From an uncultured Bacteroides sp. (GTDB taxonomy: Bacteria; Bacteroidota; Bacteroidia; Bacteroidales; Bacteroidaceae): a stretch of DNA of 64,000 bases. Below the pieces are notes generated by a model. That model ran no database searches and was not told the DNA's origin. It saw only the letters and a list, made by a program, of their open reading frames with translations. A program made the translations under genes and the position numbers. The stretch covers positions 20,738-84,737 of the forward strand of contig CALUOR010000013.1 of the NCBI GenBank assembly GCA_944322285.1, read 5' to 3'. This document shows, in pieces, positions 42,775 to 52,561 of the stretch (its first letter is position 1; the number at the start of each line of letters is the position of its first letter).

Positions 42775-44433
42775 TCAATGCTCCAATAACGCCCGTGCAT
42801 TGTTGAGGGCAGCCTCGGTCAGCGTGGCGCCGCTCAGCATGTGGGCTATCTCCTCTACCCGCTCTTCGTCCGTCAGACGACGTATGTGGCTATTGGTTTC
42901 TTTCTCGTTATCTTGCTTATACACCTTATAGTGGACACGTCCGCGGGCGGCTATCTGAGGCAGGTGAGTGATGCTGATGACCTGCCGGTCGTTATCACCC
43001 ATCTCTTGCATGATGTCAGCCATGCGGTCGGCTATCTCACCGGAAACACCCGTGTCTATCTCATCGAACACAATGGTGGGCAACTTAACGGCTCCGGCTA
43101 TCATCGCCTTGACGGAAAGCATCACACGGGCTATCTCGCCTCCCGAAGCCACCGATGAGATGTTTTGCAACGTCCCGTTCTTATTGGCCGAGAACAGGAA
43201 GTTTACGGTGTCCATCCCATGTATGCCAGGCTCTTTGCGCATGCCCATTTCCACTTGGAAGCGCACGTTTGGCATCCCTAAGGGAATAAGACGAGAAGCC
43301 ATCTGGCACTCCACCTCCTGAGCCGCACGCTTACGGGCTTCGGTCAAGACTCCGGCTTGTGCCTCTACTTGTTTGAACAAGTCCGCACACCGCTCCCGCA
43401 AACGTTCAATGTCCTCATCCGAAGAAGTGATGGCCGAGAGTTTGGAAGCGTATGACTCCTGCAAGGCCAATAGTTCGTCTACCGAATCCACCCGATGTTT
43501 CTGTTCCAAGGTATATAGTAAGTTCAGGCGTTCGTTCACCGTATTCAGACGTTCGGGATTGAACTCAACGGTCTCCTCCCGGTCTCCTATCTCGCGGGCA
43601 ATGTCCTTCAATTCGATGTAGACACTATCCAGACGATCGGCCAGTTCACCCGCAGGAGCATACACCTCACGCAAATTGGACACGACGCTTTGGCAATCCT
43701 TCAACAAGCCCAGCATTCCTCCTTCATCGGCATTCAACGCTTGCCCGGCCTTGTAAAGTCCCGCCTTGATGTCCTCGGCATGAGCCAACATCTCCGCCTC
43801 TTGCTCCAACTCCTCCTGTTCGCCGGAAGTGAGTTGCGCCTCCTCCAACTGTTCTAATTGGAAACGCAGATAGTCTTCGTCTTCCCGGCTCTTCTCGGCT
43901 GCGGTCTTCAACTTCTCCAAATCCTGCTCGGCCTGCCTCCAGTCTTTATAAAGAGTCTGATAGGTCTGCAAGTCGGCCTCATCGTGCGCCAGGAGGTCGA
44001 GCACGTTCAACTGGAACCCCTCTTTGTTCAGCAACAGGTTCTGGTGTTGCGAGTGGATGTCTATCAACTGCTCCCCCAGTTCTTTCATCTGCGCCAAGGA
44101 GACCGGCGTATCGTTGATGAAAGCGCGGCTTTTCCCTGAGGCATACACATCACGCCGCAAAATGCACTCGGCATCGTACTCCAAATCATTCTCCTCGAAG
44201 AAAGCCTGCATACCATAGGCCGAGATGTCGAACTGCGCTTCGATGACACACTTCGACGCACCGGGACGAATGGCTTTCACATCGGCACGTTGACCCAGCA
44301 ACAAGCCAATGGCGCCTAAGATGATGGACTTACCCGCACCGGTCTCACCGGTGATGACCGAGAATCCGCGCTCGAAGGTGATGTCCAGCTTCTCTATCAA
44401 CGCATAGTTTTGTATGTATAGTGAACGCAACAT
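42775..44433 (-). CDS. recN: DNA repair protein RecN
   Basis: The 552-residue SMC-like ATPase acts in double-strand break repair. Walker A 'VITGETGAGKSIILGAIG' is at the N-terminus, long coiled coils occupy about 150-370, and the signature 'SVASGGEIARVMLSVKAM' and Walker B 'PTIVFDEIDTGVSGE' are near the C-terminus. Start at ATG 44433 (MLRSLYIQNYALIEKL); the frame upstream reaches only a TTG. It starts 12 bp after coaBC. Confidence 0.94.
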   Translation of the reverse strand: MLRSLYIQNYALIEKLDITFERGFSVITGETGAGKSIILGAIGLLLGQRADVKAIRPGASKCVIEAQFDISAYGMQAFFEENDLEYDAECILRRDVYASGKSRAFINDTPVSLAQMKELGEQLIDIHSQHQNLLLNKEGFQLNVLDLLAHDEADLQTYQTLYKDWRQAEQDLEKLKTAAEKSREDEDYLRFQLEQLEEAQLTSGEQEELEQEAEMLAHAEDIKAGLYKAGQALNADEGGMLGLLKDCQSVVSNLREVYAPAGELADRLDSVYIELKDIAREIGDREETVEFNPERLNTVNERLNLLYTLEQKHRVDSVDELLALQESYASKLSAITSSDEDIERLRERCADLFKQVEAQAGVLTEARKRAAQEVECQMASRLIPLGMPNVRFQVEMGMRKEPGIHGMDTVNFLFSANKNGTLQNISSVASGGEIARVMLSVKAMIAGAVKLPTIVFDEIDTGVSGEIADRMADIMQEMGDNDRQVISITHLPQIAARGRVHYKVYKQDNEKETNSHIRRLTDEERVEEIAHMLSGATLTEAALNNARALLEH

Positions 44434-44445
44434 AACGCACAATGC

Positions 44446-45672
44446 TTATTTTCCCTTGTTCAACACTTCCACCAAACGGTCGACAATGTCGCCCGCCACC
44501 TCCGTCTTGGGCTTCAACGGATATTCCGTCTGGCCTTCGGCATCGATAATGGTTATTTTATTGGTGTCGCACCGGAAACCTGCCCCCTTGTCCTTCAAAG
44601 AATTCAGCACAATAAAATCCAAATGCTTGCGTTCTAACTTATCCTTGGCGTTTTGCTGCTCGTTTTGAGTTTCCAAGGCAAAGCCAACCAATACCTTTCT
44701 TTCGCAAAGGCCGGCCTTTTGTTTCGCCAAGGCGGCTGCAATGTCCCGCGTTGCCTTCAGGGAAAGTGTCATGTCTCCCGTCTGCTCGCGTTTTATCTTT
44801 TCACCTGACACATGAGCCGGCGTATAATCGGCCACTGCGGCACACAAGATGGCGGCATCAACCTCCGGGAAGACGGAAGTAGCGGCTTGATACATTTCTT
44901 CGGCCGACTCCACATCCACACGCCTGTACATAGGATATCGTGTCTGAAGTTGCACCGGGCCTGACACAAGGATAACCTTTGCTCCCCGGCTGGCGCACTC
45001 GTCCGCCAAAGCGAATCCCATCTTGCCCGATGAATAATTGCCGATGAAACGCACGGGGTCAATCTTCTCATACGTAGGTCCGGTAGTGATAAGGACGGTC
45101 TTCCCCACCAGGTCACCCTCTTGGGAAAAATATCGCTCCAAATGTCGGATAATGTTCTCCGGCTCTTCCATGCGCCCTTTACCTACCAGATGACTGGCCA
45201 ATTCACCGGTACCCGGCTCGATGATGTGGTTTCCGTACGAACGGAGTTTCTCCAAATTTTGTTGGGTGGACGGATGGGCATACATATCCAAATCCATGGC
45301 GGGAGCAATAAACACAGGGGCTTTAGCCGACAGGTAGGTAGTGACCAACATATTGTCCGCTATCCCATTGGCCATCTTTCCGATGGTGGACGCCGTGGCG
45401 GGAGCCACCAGCATGGCGTCAGCCCAAAGCCCCAAATCCACATGGCTATGCCACGTCCCGTCCCGCTGAGCGAAGAAGTCGCTGATGACAGGCTTACTGG
45501 TAAGGGCGGAGAGAGTTATGGGGGTGATAAACTCCTTGCCTGCAGGGGTAATGACCACCTGTACCTCAGCTCCTCGTTTTATCAGCCCGCGAATAATGTA
45601 GCAAGCCTTGTACGCGGCAATACTCCCCGTAATGCCCAACACGATTTTCTTTCCTTTCAATACATTTGCCAT
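44446..45672 (-). CDS. coaBC: CoaBC, phosphopantothenoylcysteine synthetase/decarboxylase
   Basis: The 408-residue bifunctional enzyme makes 4'-phosphopantetheine for coenzyme A. The N-terminal flavoprotein decarboxylase (1-180) has 'VLGITGSIAAYKACYIIRGL' and 'PAMDLDMYAHPSTQQNL'; the C-terminal synthetase (190-408) has 'TTGPTYEKIDPVRFIGNYSS' and 'AVADYTPAHVSGEKIKR'. Upstream, 45673-45812 carries the AATGTGCT repeat block. Confidence 0.94.
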   Translation of the reverse strand: MANVLKGKKIVLGITGSIAAYKACYIIRGLIKRGAEVQVVITPAGKEFITPITLSALTSKPVISDFFAQRDGTWHSHVDLGLWADAMLVAPATASTIGKMANGIADNMLVTTYLSAKAPVFIAPAMDLDMYAHPSTQQNLEKLRSYGNHIIEPGTGELASHLVGKGRMEEPENIIRHLERYFSQEGDLVGKTVLITTGPTYEKIDPVRFIGNYSSGKMGFALADECASRGAKVILVSGPVQLQTRYPMYRRVDVESAEEMYQAATSVFPEVDAAILCAAVADYTPAHVSGEKIKREQTGDMTLSLKATRDIAAALAKQKAGLCERKVLVGFALETQNEQQNAKDKLERKHLDFIVLNSLKDKGAGFRCDTNKITIIDAEGQTEYPLKPKTEVAGDIVDRLVEVLNKGK

Positions 45673-45812
45673 AATTTCAATGTGCTAATGCGACAATGTG
45701 CTAATATGCTAATGTAACAATGTTATTTCAATGCGTCAATTTGGTTTTAATGTGTTAATGTTTTTATGCCGCATGGCATTAGCACATTGGCATATTAGCA
45801 CATTAACACATT
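45673..45812. repeat. AATGTGCT-type palindromic repeat block between exonuclease and coaBC
   Basis: Degenerate 8-bp units (AATGTGCT, AATGCGAC, AATGTGCT, AATATGCT, AATGTAAC) run at 45680-45725. Their inverse (CATTAGCACATTGGCATATTAGCACATTAACACATT) fills 45776-45811, with ATGCCGCATGGCAT at the turn. It is the same cargo as at 57120 and 59573 but without the cassette end modules. It lies inside the dnaN operon. Confidence 0.7.
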
Positions 45813-46586
45813 TTATTTCTGAGTCAACTCACGCAAACGGATTTTGGTCAACATCGCCTTGGTGTTCAAGGTGAAGTCACTATTCAATATCCAGCTATAG
45901 TAGCCTGGATCGCGTTTCAGCACCTCCACTACCGGCTGGCCTTTATATTTACCGAAGTTGAATATTTCCACGCCTTTATCGTCATACACCATACGCCCGG
46001 CAAAATCCACATTCTTGGTAAAGCTGGAATAATCGGCCAGGAAAGCAATGTCGTTCTTCAATTCATCTGGATAGCGGTCGAGTTGAGCCATCAGCACCTC
46101 ATAAGTGGCACGCGTGTCGGCCTCGGCGGTATGAGCGTCCTCCAGGTTCTTCCCGCAATAAAATTTATAGGCGGCTGAAAGGGTGCGTTGCTCCATCTTG
46201 TGGAAGATGACCTGCACGTCCACAAACTTACGACGTCCCAAGTCAATTTCCACCCCGGCACGCAAAAATTCCTCGGCCAGCAAAGGAATATCAAAACGGT
46301 TGGAGTTGAATCCCGCCAAGTCGCATCCTTCAATCTCGTTGGCTATACTGCGTGCCACTTCTTTAAAGGTGGGACAATCCGCCACATCCTCGTCATGAAT
46401 GCCATGCACAGCCGTAGCCTCTTCGGGGATGTGCATACCCGGATTGATACGCAAGGTCTTGGCCGACTCATTGCCGTTGGGCCACACTTTCAGGTAGCAG
46501 ATTTCTACAATACGGTCGCTATTGATATTCGTCCCCGTAGTCTCCAAATCGAAGAAGACTATGGGGTTCTTCAAGTTCAGTTTCAT
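45813..46586 (-). CDS. DnaQ-like 3'-5' exonuclease
   Basis: The 257-residue DEDDh exonuclease has Exo I 'IVFFDLETTGTNINSDRIVE', Exo II 'DLAGFNSNRFDIPLLAEEF' and Exo III 'HTAEADTRATYEVL'. It may be the proofreading subunit or a related exonuclease; it starts 30 bp after dnaN, which favours a replication role. The C-terminal part (about 190-257) contains 'FNFGKYKGQPVVEVLKRDPG', a small extra domain seen in Bacteroidetes members. Confidence 0.9.
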   Translation of the reverse strand: MKLNLKNPIVFFDLETTGTNINSDRIVEICYLKVWPNGNESAKTLRINPGMHIPEEATAVHGIHDEDVADCPTFKEVARSIANEIEGCDLAGFNSNRFDIPLLAEEFLRAGVEIDLGRRKFVDVQVIFHKMEQRTLSAAYKFYCGKNLEDAHTAEADTRATYEVLMAQLDRYPDELKNDIAFLADYSSFTKNVDFAGRMVYDDKGVEIFNFGKYKGQPVVEVLKRDPGYYSWILNSDFTLNTKAMLTKIRLRELTQK

Positions 46587-46616
46587 ATTATCGAAGACTT
46601 TTTCAGCGCTTTATCT

Positions 46617-47741
46617 TTAATCATTCAACATCATGGGCATCAACAACATCAGTAAGTCTTCCTTTTCCTCTTGCTCCAGCGGGATAATGACCCCGGCACG
46701 CGAAGGATCGGCCAATTCTATCACAACTTCCTCTGCGGCTATGTTTGTAAGAATATCCAACAGGAAAGTGGATTTGAAGCCGATGCTCATGTCACTTCCC
46801 TCGTATTGACATGCCACGGTTTCCTCGGCCGATGTGGAGAAGTCGATGTCCTGTGCCGAAACGTTAATCAGATTATTGCTCAAGCGAAGCTTGATAAGGC
46901 TACTGGCCTGGGAAGAGAAAATGGATACACGACGCAAGGCGCCAATGAGCTGCATACGGTCTACAATCACCTTATAAGGATTACTTTGGGGTATCACCGA
47001 ATTATAGTTCGGATAGCGTCCCTCTATCAGGCGACAAACCATCCGATATTCCTCCAAAGTAAATACAGCATTACGCTCATCAAATTCCAAGGTCACCGCA
47101 CCTTGTTCTTTGGACAAAAGATTTTTCAGAAGATTGGCGGGTTTCTTGGGTAGGATAAAAGCCGCACGCTCATTGCCATGTGCCGCAAAAGTCTTACACC
47201 GCACCAACTTGTGGCCATCCGAGGCCACCAGTGTAATGTCCTCCTGAGTAATATCAAAATAAATGCCGTTCATCACGGGACGGAGTTCATCATCAGCCGT
47301 AGCAAATACGGATCGGTTAATGCCTCTCAGCAATACATCAGCATCTATATCTACATGCACGGCATCGCTGCTTAGTTGTGCCGCCTGGGGAAACTCGTCG
47401 GCATTCTGTCCCATCAGACTATACTTACCATTCTGATACTGAACAGTTATCTCCAAATTATCCAAATTAACATCGAACGACAAAGGCTGCTCCGGAATTT
47501 CCTTCAAAGCATCGAGCAACGTCTTGGCCGGCACGGCGAAACGCCCGTCGGCATCACTTTCATTCACCTCCAACGTGGTTATCATGGTGGTTTCACTATC
47601 AGATACGGTAACGGACAACGTCCCGTCCTGCAATTCAAAAAGGAAACAATCCAAAATAGGTAGCGCGTTCTTTGTATTTATCACCCGGCTGATAGCCTGC
47701 AAATGACTGGAAAGCGCAGTGCTTGACACGATAAATTTCAT
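46617..47741 (-). CDS. dnaN: DNA polymerase III beta subunit (sliding clamp)
   Basis: The 374-residue protein forms the ring clamp for replication. It starts MKFIVSSTALSSHLQAISRV and shows the three repeated clamp domains, including 'LPILDCFLFEL', 'MNGIYFDITQEDITLVASDG' and the C-terminal 'LLMLLMPMMLND' clamp tail. It heads the minus-strand run to 40296. A textbook promoter lies upstream. Confidence 0.95.
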   Translation of the reverse strand: MKFIVSSTALSSHLQAISRVINTKNALPILDCFLFELQDGTLSVTVSDSETTMITTLEVNESDADGRFAVPAKTLLDALKEIPEQPLSFDVNLDNLEITVQYQNGKYSLMGQNADEFPQAAQLSSDAVHVDIDADVLLRGINRSVFATADDELRPVMNGIYFDITQEDITLVASDGHKLVRCKTFAAHGNERAAFILPKKPANLLKNLLSKEQGAVTLEFDERNAVFTLEEYRMVCRLIEGRYPNYNSVIPQSNPYKVIVDRMQLIGALRRVSIFSSQASSLIKLRLSNNLINVSAQDIDFSTSAEETVACQYEGSDMSIGFKSTFLLDILTNIAAEEVVIELADPSRAGVIIPLEQEEKEDLLMLLMPMMLND

Positions 47742-47789
47742 ATATTCAGTATATTTTAGTTTTTATGATTCACTTCTTTTGTTGGAGGA

Positions 47790-47821
47790 CAAAGTTAAGA
47801 AAAGAATTTTCTACCCACAAA
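47790..47821 (-). promoter_or_regulatory. Promoter of the dnaN operon
   Basis: On the minus strand, -33 TTTG (47818-47821) and -7 TAACTTTG (47790-47797) are separated by 20 bp, the best match to the Bacteroides sigma consensus in the window. TACCTTCG at 47859-47866 on the plus strand is the likely divergent promoter for the DUF3127 gene. Confidence 0.65.
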
Positions 47822-47898
47822 AGAATAGGAAAGAAATTACGAGTTCAAAAAAAAGTCGTACCTTCGCCCCATTGAATTTAAAAACAAACTCTATAATT

Positions 47899-48276
47899 AT
47901 GGAATTTACAGGAAGAATTATTGCCGTACTCCAACCCAAGGGCGGAGTGTCTAAGGCAGGAAACGAATGGAAAGCTCAGGAATACGTCATTGAGAATCAT
48001 GACCAATACCCGCGCAGAATGTGCTTCGAAGTATTCGGAAACGACAAGATAGAACAATTTAACATTCAGATGGGCGAGGAACTGACGGTATCGTTCGACA
48101 TTGATGCGCGCCAATGGCAGGATCGTTGGTTCAACAGCATCCGTGCCTGGAAAGTGGAACGTGTAAGCGCCACGGCACAACAACCCGCTGTCCAACAAGG
48201 AGCTCCAGTACCTCCTCCCGCACCTGCCGCACCCGATTTTTTGGCCAGCGATGCGAATGATGATCTGCCTTTCTAA
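47899..48276 (+). CDS. DUF3127 OB-fold-like protein
   Basis: The 125-residue protein starts at ATG 47899 (MEFTGRIIAVLQPKGGVSKA); the open frame extends upstream but has no conserved residues there. 'EWKAQEYVIENHDQYPRRMC' and 'DIDARQWQDRWFNSIRAWKV' are typical of DUF3127, and the tail is Pro/Ala-rich ending D-D-L-P-F. That acidic, hydrophobic tip resembles the C-terminus of single-stranded DNA-binding protein, so an SSB-like role is possible but unproven. Confidence 0.82.
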   Translation: MEFTGRIIAVLQPKGGVSKAGNEWKAQEYVIENHDQYPRRMCFEVFGNDKIEQFNIQMGEELTVSFDIDARQWQDRWFNSIRAWKVERVSATAQQPAVQQGAPVPPPAPAAPDFLASDANDDLPF

Positions 48277-48359
48277 GCGCATCTTTTTAATGGCATAATG
48301 TTTATTATCCATTTTATTGCTAAGTTTAATCTGCGAGGCCGTATTTTTTAAGGCAAATA

Positions 48360-48391
48360 TTTGTGTATCCGACAAATAATTCGTTCCTTTG
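48360..48391 (+). promoter_or_regulatory. Promoter of rplS
   Basis: TTTG (48360-48363), 20 bp spacer, TTCCTTTG (48384-48391), one mismatch from TAnnTTTG; the rplS start is 92 bp downstream, leaving a leader of about 85 nt. Confidence 0.5.
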
Positions 48392-48483
48392 CAACCGCTT
48401 TCGCGCAATCGCTGTCAGGAAAAACAGAGAGAAGCCTGGTATGTTGCGTAGTAACGATAAACAATTTAATTAAAGTTTAAACA

Positions 48484-48837
48484 ATGGATTTACTTAAAAT
48501 TGCAGAAGAAGCATTTGCTACCGGCAAACAACACCCCAGCTTCAAGGCAGGTGACACCGTAACCGTAGCATATCGTATTGTGGAAGGTAACAAGGAACGT
48601 ATACAGCTGTATCGTGGTGTAGTTATCAAAATCTGCGGACATGGTGAGAAAAAGCGTTTCACTGTACGTAAGATGTCCGGCACCGTAGGTGTAGAACGTA
48701 TCTTCCCGTTAGAGTCACCGGCTATTGACAGCATTGAGGTGAACAAAATTGGTAAAGTACGTCGTGCTAAATTGTATTACCTGCGCGGTCTTACCGGCAA
48801 GAAAGCAAGAATCAAAGAGAAAAGAGCCAATGGTTGA
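48484..48837 (+). CDS. rplS: Ribosomal protein L19
   Basis: The 117-residue large-subunit protein contacts the 30S bridge. It has the L19 signature '[20 protein letters not shown]'-type start (here [20 protein letters not shown]), '[18 protein letters not shown]' and the '[19 protein letters not shown]' C-terminus. A bidirectional terminator follows. Confidence 0.96.
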   Translation: MDLLKIAEEAFATGKQHPSFKAGDTVTVAYRIVEGNKERIQLYRGVVIKICGHGEKKRFTVRKMSGTVGVERIFPLESPAIDSIEVNKIGKVRRAKLYYLRGLTGKKARIKEKRANG

Positions 48838-48866
48838 TAAGACCATGGACTTCTTGCTTCGACAAG

Positions 48867-48907
48867 ATAAAAAAGGGAAACTCCGAATGCGGGGTTTCCC
48901 TTTTTTA
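48867..48907. terminator. Bidirectional terminator between rplS and glucokinase
   Basis: AAAAGGGAAACTCC / GGGGTTTCCCTTTTTT with a short loop lies between the convergent genes ending at 48837 (+) and 48916 (-). Confidence 0.85.
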
Positions 48908-48915
48908 AATACTGA

Positions 48916-49884
48916 TTATTTAATTTCCCAACCCAATGCGCTGGCGCCCAGCACAGCCGCATCCGCATCCTTCAATTCGGACATCAGCAGCTTGGTCTTA
49001 CCTTTATAAATGTTCAGCACATTTTTATCAATCGATTCTTGAATAGGTTTGAAAATATACTCACCAGACTTAGCCAAACCACCAAAGAGGATAATGGCTT
49101 CAGGACTGGAGAAAGCGATGGCATCGGCCAAAGCTTCACCCAATATAGTCCCGGTGAAGTTGAAGATATTCACAGCTAACTGGTCACCCTTCACAGCTGC
49201 ATCGTACACATCTTTCGAAGTAATGCTTTCAGAAGGAATGGAACGAAGCAAACTGGGCTCGGTACTAGCAGTAAGGAATTCGCGTGCTGTACGTGCCACT
49301 CCCGTAGCCGAGCAATAAGTCTCCAGACAACCATGACGGCCACAACCACACAAACGACCGTCACGACGTATGATGACATGTCCCAATTCACCGGCAAAGC
49401 CGTCATGTCCGTAAACCAACTGACCATTGATAACGATTCCACTACCCACACCGGTACCTAACGTGATCATAATAAAATCCTTCATACCGCGTGCCGCACC
49501 ATACGTCATCTCTCCAATGGCAGCCGCATTGGCATCATTCGTTAAAGCTGTGGGAATACCCAAACGCTGCTCAAACAATGCAGCTAAAGGAATGACGCCT
49601 CTCCACGGAAGATTGGGCGCAAACTCAATGGTACCCGTGTAGTAATTTCCGTTGGGCGCACCGATGCCGATGCCTTTAATCTTATCCACTCCACCGTTCG
49701 CTTCGAGCAGCGGCAAAAGGTGCTTACACACTTCGTTCACGTAGTCCTCTACTTCCGTATAAGCGCCGGTCTTGATAGAACTGCTAGCAAGGACTGTACC
49801 ACGTGCATCCACAATACCGAATACGGTGTTTGTTCCGCCTATGTCGATACCTACCACATAGGGCTTCTCCATGTTTGTATTCAT
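48916..49884 (-). CDS. ROK-family glucokinase
   Basis: The 322-residue sugar kinase probably phosphorylates glucose. It has the phosphate motif 'VVGIDIGGTNTVFGIVD', the ROK signature with 'GHVIIRRDGRLCGCGRHGCL' (Cys and His for zinc) and 'ITLGTGVGSGIVINGQL'. An internal ATG four codons in (MEKPYVVG) is an alternative start. Glucose as substrate is inferred from similarity to Bacteroides glucokinases. Confidence 0.88.
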   Translation of the reverse strand: MNTNMEKPYVVGIDIGGTNTVFGIVDARGTVLASSSIKTGAYTEVEDYVNEVCKHLLPLLEANGGVDKIKGIGIGAPNGNYYTGTIEFAPNLPWRGVIPLAALFEQRLGIPTALTNDANAAAIGEMTYGAARGMKDFIMITLGTGVGSGIVINGQLVYGHDGFAGELGHVIIRRDGRLCGCGRHGCLETYCSATGVARTAREFLTASTEPSLLRSIPSESITSKDVYDAAVKGDQLAVNIFNFTGTILGEALADAIAFSSPEAIILFGGLAKSGEYIFKPIQESIDKNVLNIYKGKTKLLMSELKDADAAVLGASALGWEIK

Positions 49885-49954
49885 GATATTCTTATTCTTA
49901 AAAGATTAATTATTAATGTCTGAGTGCAAAAATCACAAAGAAAAATGAAACGGC

Positions 49955-50016
49955 AAAATCTTTTCTCCTAAAAAACTGTATTTATGCGATACATACGTTA
50001 GCGGAGAAAAGATTTT
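49955..50016 (-). terminator. Long-loop terminator of the S9 peptidase gene
   Basis: A perfect 14-bp pair AAAATCTTTTCTCC (49955-49968) / GGAGAAAAGATTTT (50003-50016) lies just beyond the peptidase stop codon. Confidence 0.6.
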
Positions 50017-50026
50017 GATCCTTTTA

Positions 50027-52483
50027 TCAACGCTTAGGAATATCAACAGACTCCTCCGCTTTTCCATTCAGCCAACGTGAGAAGAAGTCCACCATACGCC
50101 AATAAAAATACTCGTCCATGTCGCCGAAGCTATGTCGCTGGCCGGGCAGAATCAGCATATCAAAACGTTTGCCCGCCCGAATCAGAGCATCTGCCACACG
50201 GACCGTATTCGCCGGATGTACATTATTGTCAATGTCACCGTGCACCAGCATCAGATGTCCTTTCAGCCGGCCGGCAATTTCAGGGTTAGTGGCAATCTTG
50301 TAAACAAAGGTTGTATCACCCTGTTCGGAGATTTGCTCTTTCACGCCATGGTGCGTTTCGCTCCACCAGCGGTTATAAATACGGTTGTCATGATTGCCGG
50401 CACATGATACTGCGGCTTTGTAAAAGTCCGGATATTGCAAGATAGCCGCTGTAGACATGAATCCGCCACCCGAGTGTCCGTGTATGCCCACACGGTCAAT
50501 ATCAATATATGGATAGCGGGCCGCCAATTGCTCTACCGCAGCTTTATGGTCGGCCAATGGATAGTCGCGCATGTTGCCATAGCCATAATTGTGATACCAT
50601 TTGGAACGACTGGGGTGGCCTCCGCGCTGACCTACTGAAATCACAATGAAGCCTGCCTGAGCCAGACGGTCGGTACGCACGCTCATACGGGTAAAAGGAT
50701 AGTAGACCGCCTCCACCTGCGGACCGGGATATACGTAATCGATGATGGGATATACTTTGGTCGAGTCGAAATCATAAGGCTTATACATCACGCCATAGAG
50801 GTCTGTCACGCCATCGGCCGCTTTCACCGTAAAGAGCTCGGGGAATTTATAACCTGCGGCAAAGAGCTGAGAGAAATCGCTTTCTTGCAAATCCATTACT
50901 TTATTGCCGTTGCGATCTATCAACACTGCACAAGGCACTGTATTCACCCGCGAATAATTATCCACCACGTAGCGGGCATCATCATCCATAGCTACTTCGT
51001 GGAAATACTCACCTTGGGTCAGGAGTTTCAACCCGCTTCCATCGGCATTTACCCGGTAAAGGTGCTCGTAGTACGGATTCTCCCCTTCTTCACGCCCGTT
51101 GGCGGTGAAGTAAATGGTACGCGTGGTGGGATCCACTTTTACAACACGTTCCACGTGCCAAGGACCTTTCGTAATGCGATTCTTCAGATTTCCCTGCTCA
51201 TCATATAAATAGAGATGTGCCCAGCCATCGCGTTCGCTCCATTGGACAAATTCTTTGCCCTCACCGAACACCTGGATGGGACGGGTTTCCTGATACGTAT
51301 TCATCCGCTCTTCTACAATGGGGACAATGGAATCTTGCCCAAGGGTATAGGTACATACATCAATACGGTGCAAGTCGCGGCTGCTTCGCGTCAAGTAGAA
51401 ACGGTTATTGTCGCCTTGCCATACACGGGGAGCAAACTCTGCGGAACGATCTTTTTGCCGGTATGGACGTCCCTGTAAACTTAGCGTCTGATGTTTCCAT
51501 GCCGCCGTGCGGATTTCCTTTCGGCTGTTATCTGCCAAGTCAAAAAGATGCAGGTGATACTCGGGCGCCTCCATTTCACCGGGCATCTGATAGCGGTAAG
51601 TCTCCAGCGTAGGGCGCGGTGATGCCAGCGAATTAATGACCCACAAGTCTTTCACCTTCCGGTTATCGGTGACAATGGTGACAAAGTGTTTCGAGTCGGG
51701 CGACCAATAACCATACACACCCCGGCGTTTGCCATTACACAAAGTGTCAGTGTTCAGCAAGCTATAGGGAACGCCATAGCCAAAACGTTCACTTCCGTCC
51801 GTAGTTAGTTGTATCTCCACAATGGTGCTGTCCTTCTCGTCCTTCTGAGCCTTGCGATAGTCGGCCATAGTCATACGATAGAGATTACAATCCTTGGCAT
51901 AAATTACCGTCTGTCCGTCGGGTGAAACCGATGCCCAGCCCAATCGCTTCGGTTCCTTGGCCTCTTCGGTAAGACGGGTCAGCTTGCGGGTAGGATAATC
52001 ATAGGAGAAGTAGAAAATCTCTTTCGCGGAGTCATCGCCTTTCTTTGGCTTTGAGCCATCCTTTGCCTTATCTTTTTCCGGTTTCTTGTTCTGTGAGGAA
52101 GTCACCTCAAAAGTAAACGTACGCCCGTCTTCCTTTACTTTCAGGTTTCGGATAGGAAGGTGACGCGCCTCAAAAGGATCGTGCATAATTTCGGTAAGTT
52201 GAGAGGCCAATTCATCGCGGTCGAAAAGCAAGGTTTTACGCCGCGCGTCAGGATCTACCACATACCAAAACGTACCATCACTCGTTTTGTATTCGTACCA
52301 AAAATCATTACCCGTAGGAAACCAATGTGGGTCCACCGTAGTGGAAAATAACATTGTGTTCAATTTTTCTCGCGTAAACTTCTCTGCCTGAAGGTATTCA
52401 GGCAAACGTTCTTGAGCTTGCACAGACATACTTTGGCTAGCTAATCCCAAAAACAGAAGTGATAAGATTCTTACTTTCATCAT
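50027..52483 (-). CDS. S9 family prolyl oligopeptidase (dipeptidyl peptidase IV type)
   Basis: The enzyme cleaves dipeptides after proline in the periplasm. It starts at ATG 52483 (MMKVRILSLLFLGLASQSMS), 818 residues, because the -7 box TATCTTTG is at 52514-52521 and an upstream in-frame ATG at 52516 would precede the transcript start. A signal peptide ends at ...VQA. A beta-propeller (about 90-560) precedes the alpha/beta hydrolase with Ser in 'GIHGHSGGGFMST', Asp in 'LVHGDIDNNVHP' and His in 'PGQRHSFGDMDEY'. A Lys/Asp-rich insert lies near residue 145 ('KPEKDKAKDGSKPKKGDD'). Confidence 0.9.
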   Translation of the reverse strand: MMKVRILSLLFLGLASQSMSVQAQERLPEYLQAEKFTREKLNTMLFSTTVDPHWFPTGNDFWYEYKTSDGTFWYVVDPDARRKTLLFDRDELASQLTEIMHDPFEARHLPIRNLKVKEDGRTFTFEVTSSQNKKPEKDKAKDGSKPKKGDDSAKEIFYFSYDYPTRKLTRLTEEAKEPKRLGWASVSPDGQTVIYAKDCNLYRMTMADYRKAQKDEKDSTIVEIQLTTDGSERFGYGVPYSLLNTDTLCNGKRRGVYGYWSPDSKHFVTIVTDNRKVKDLWVINSLASPRPTLETYRYQMPGEMEAPEYHLHLFDLADNSRKEIRTAAWKHQTLSLQGRPYRQKDRSAEFAPRVWQGDNNRFYLTRSSRDLHRIDVCTYTLGQDSIVPIVEERMNTYQETRPIQVFGEGKEFVQWSERDGWAHLYLYDEQGNLKNRITKGPWHVERVVKVDPTTRTIYFTANGREEGENPYYEHLYRVNADGSGLKLLTQGEYFHEVAMDDDARYVVDNYSRVNTVPCAVLIDRNGNKVMDLQESDFSQLFAAGYKFPELFTVKAADGVTDLYGVMYKPYDFDSTKVYPIIDYVYPGPQVEAVYYPFTRMSVRTDRLAQAGFIVISVGQRGGHPSRSKWYHNYGYGNMRDYPLADHKAAVEQLAARYPYIDIDRVGIHGHSGGGFMSTAAILQYPDFYKAAVSCAGNHDNRIYNRWWSETHHGVKEQISEQGDTTFVYKIATNPEIAGRLKGHLMLVHGDIDNNVHPANTVRVADALIRAGKRFDMLILPGQRHSFGDMDEYFYWRMVDFFSRWLNGKAEESVDIPKR

Positions 52484-52513
52484 AACTTTGGTTGCCTTTA
52501 AAATTTCAAGCTT

Positions 52514-52543
52514 CAAAGATACAGAAAAAATCAGCGCGACAAA
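52514..52543 (-). promoter_or_regulatory. Promoter of the S9 peptidase gene
   Basis: -33 TTTG (52540-52543), 18-bp spacer and -7 TATCTTTG (52514-52521) on the minus strand. It fixes the start codon downstream of 52507. Confidence 0.6.
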
Positions 52544-52561
52544 GCGGTTTACACATTTTGT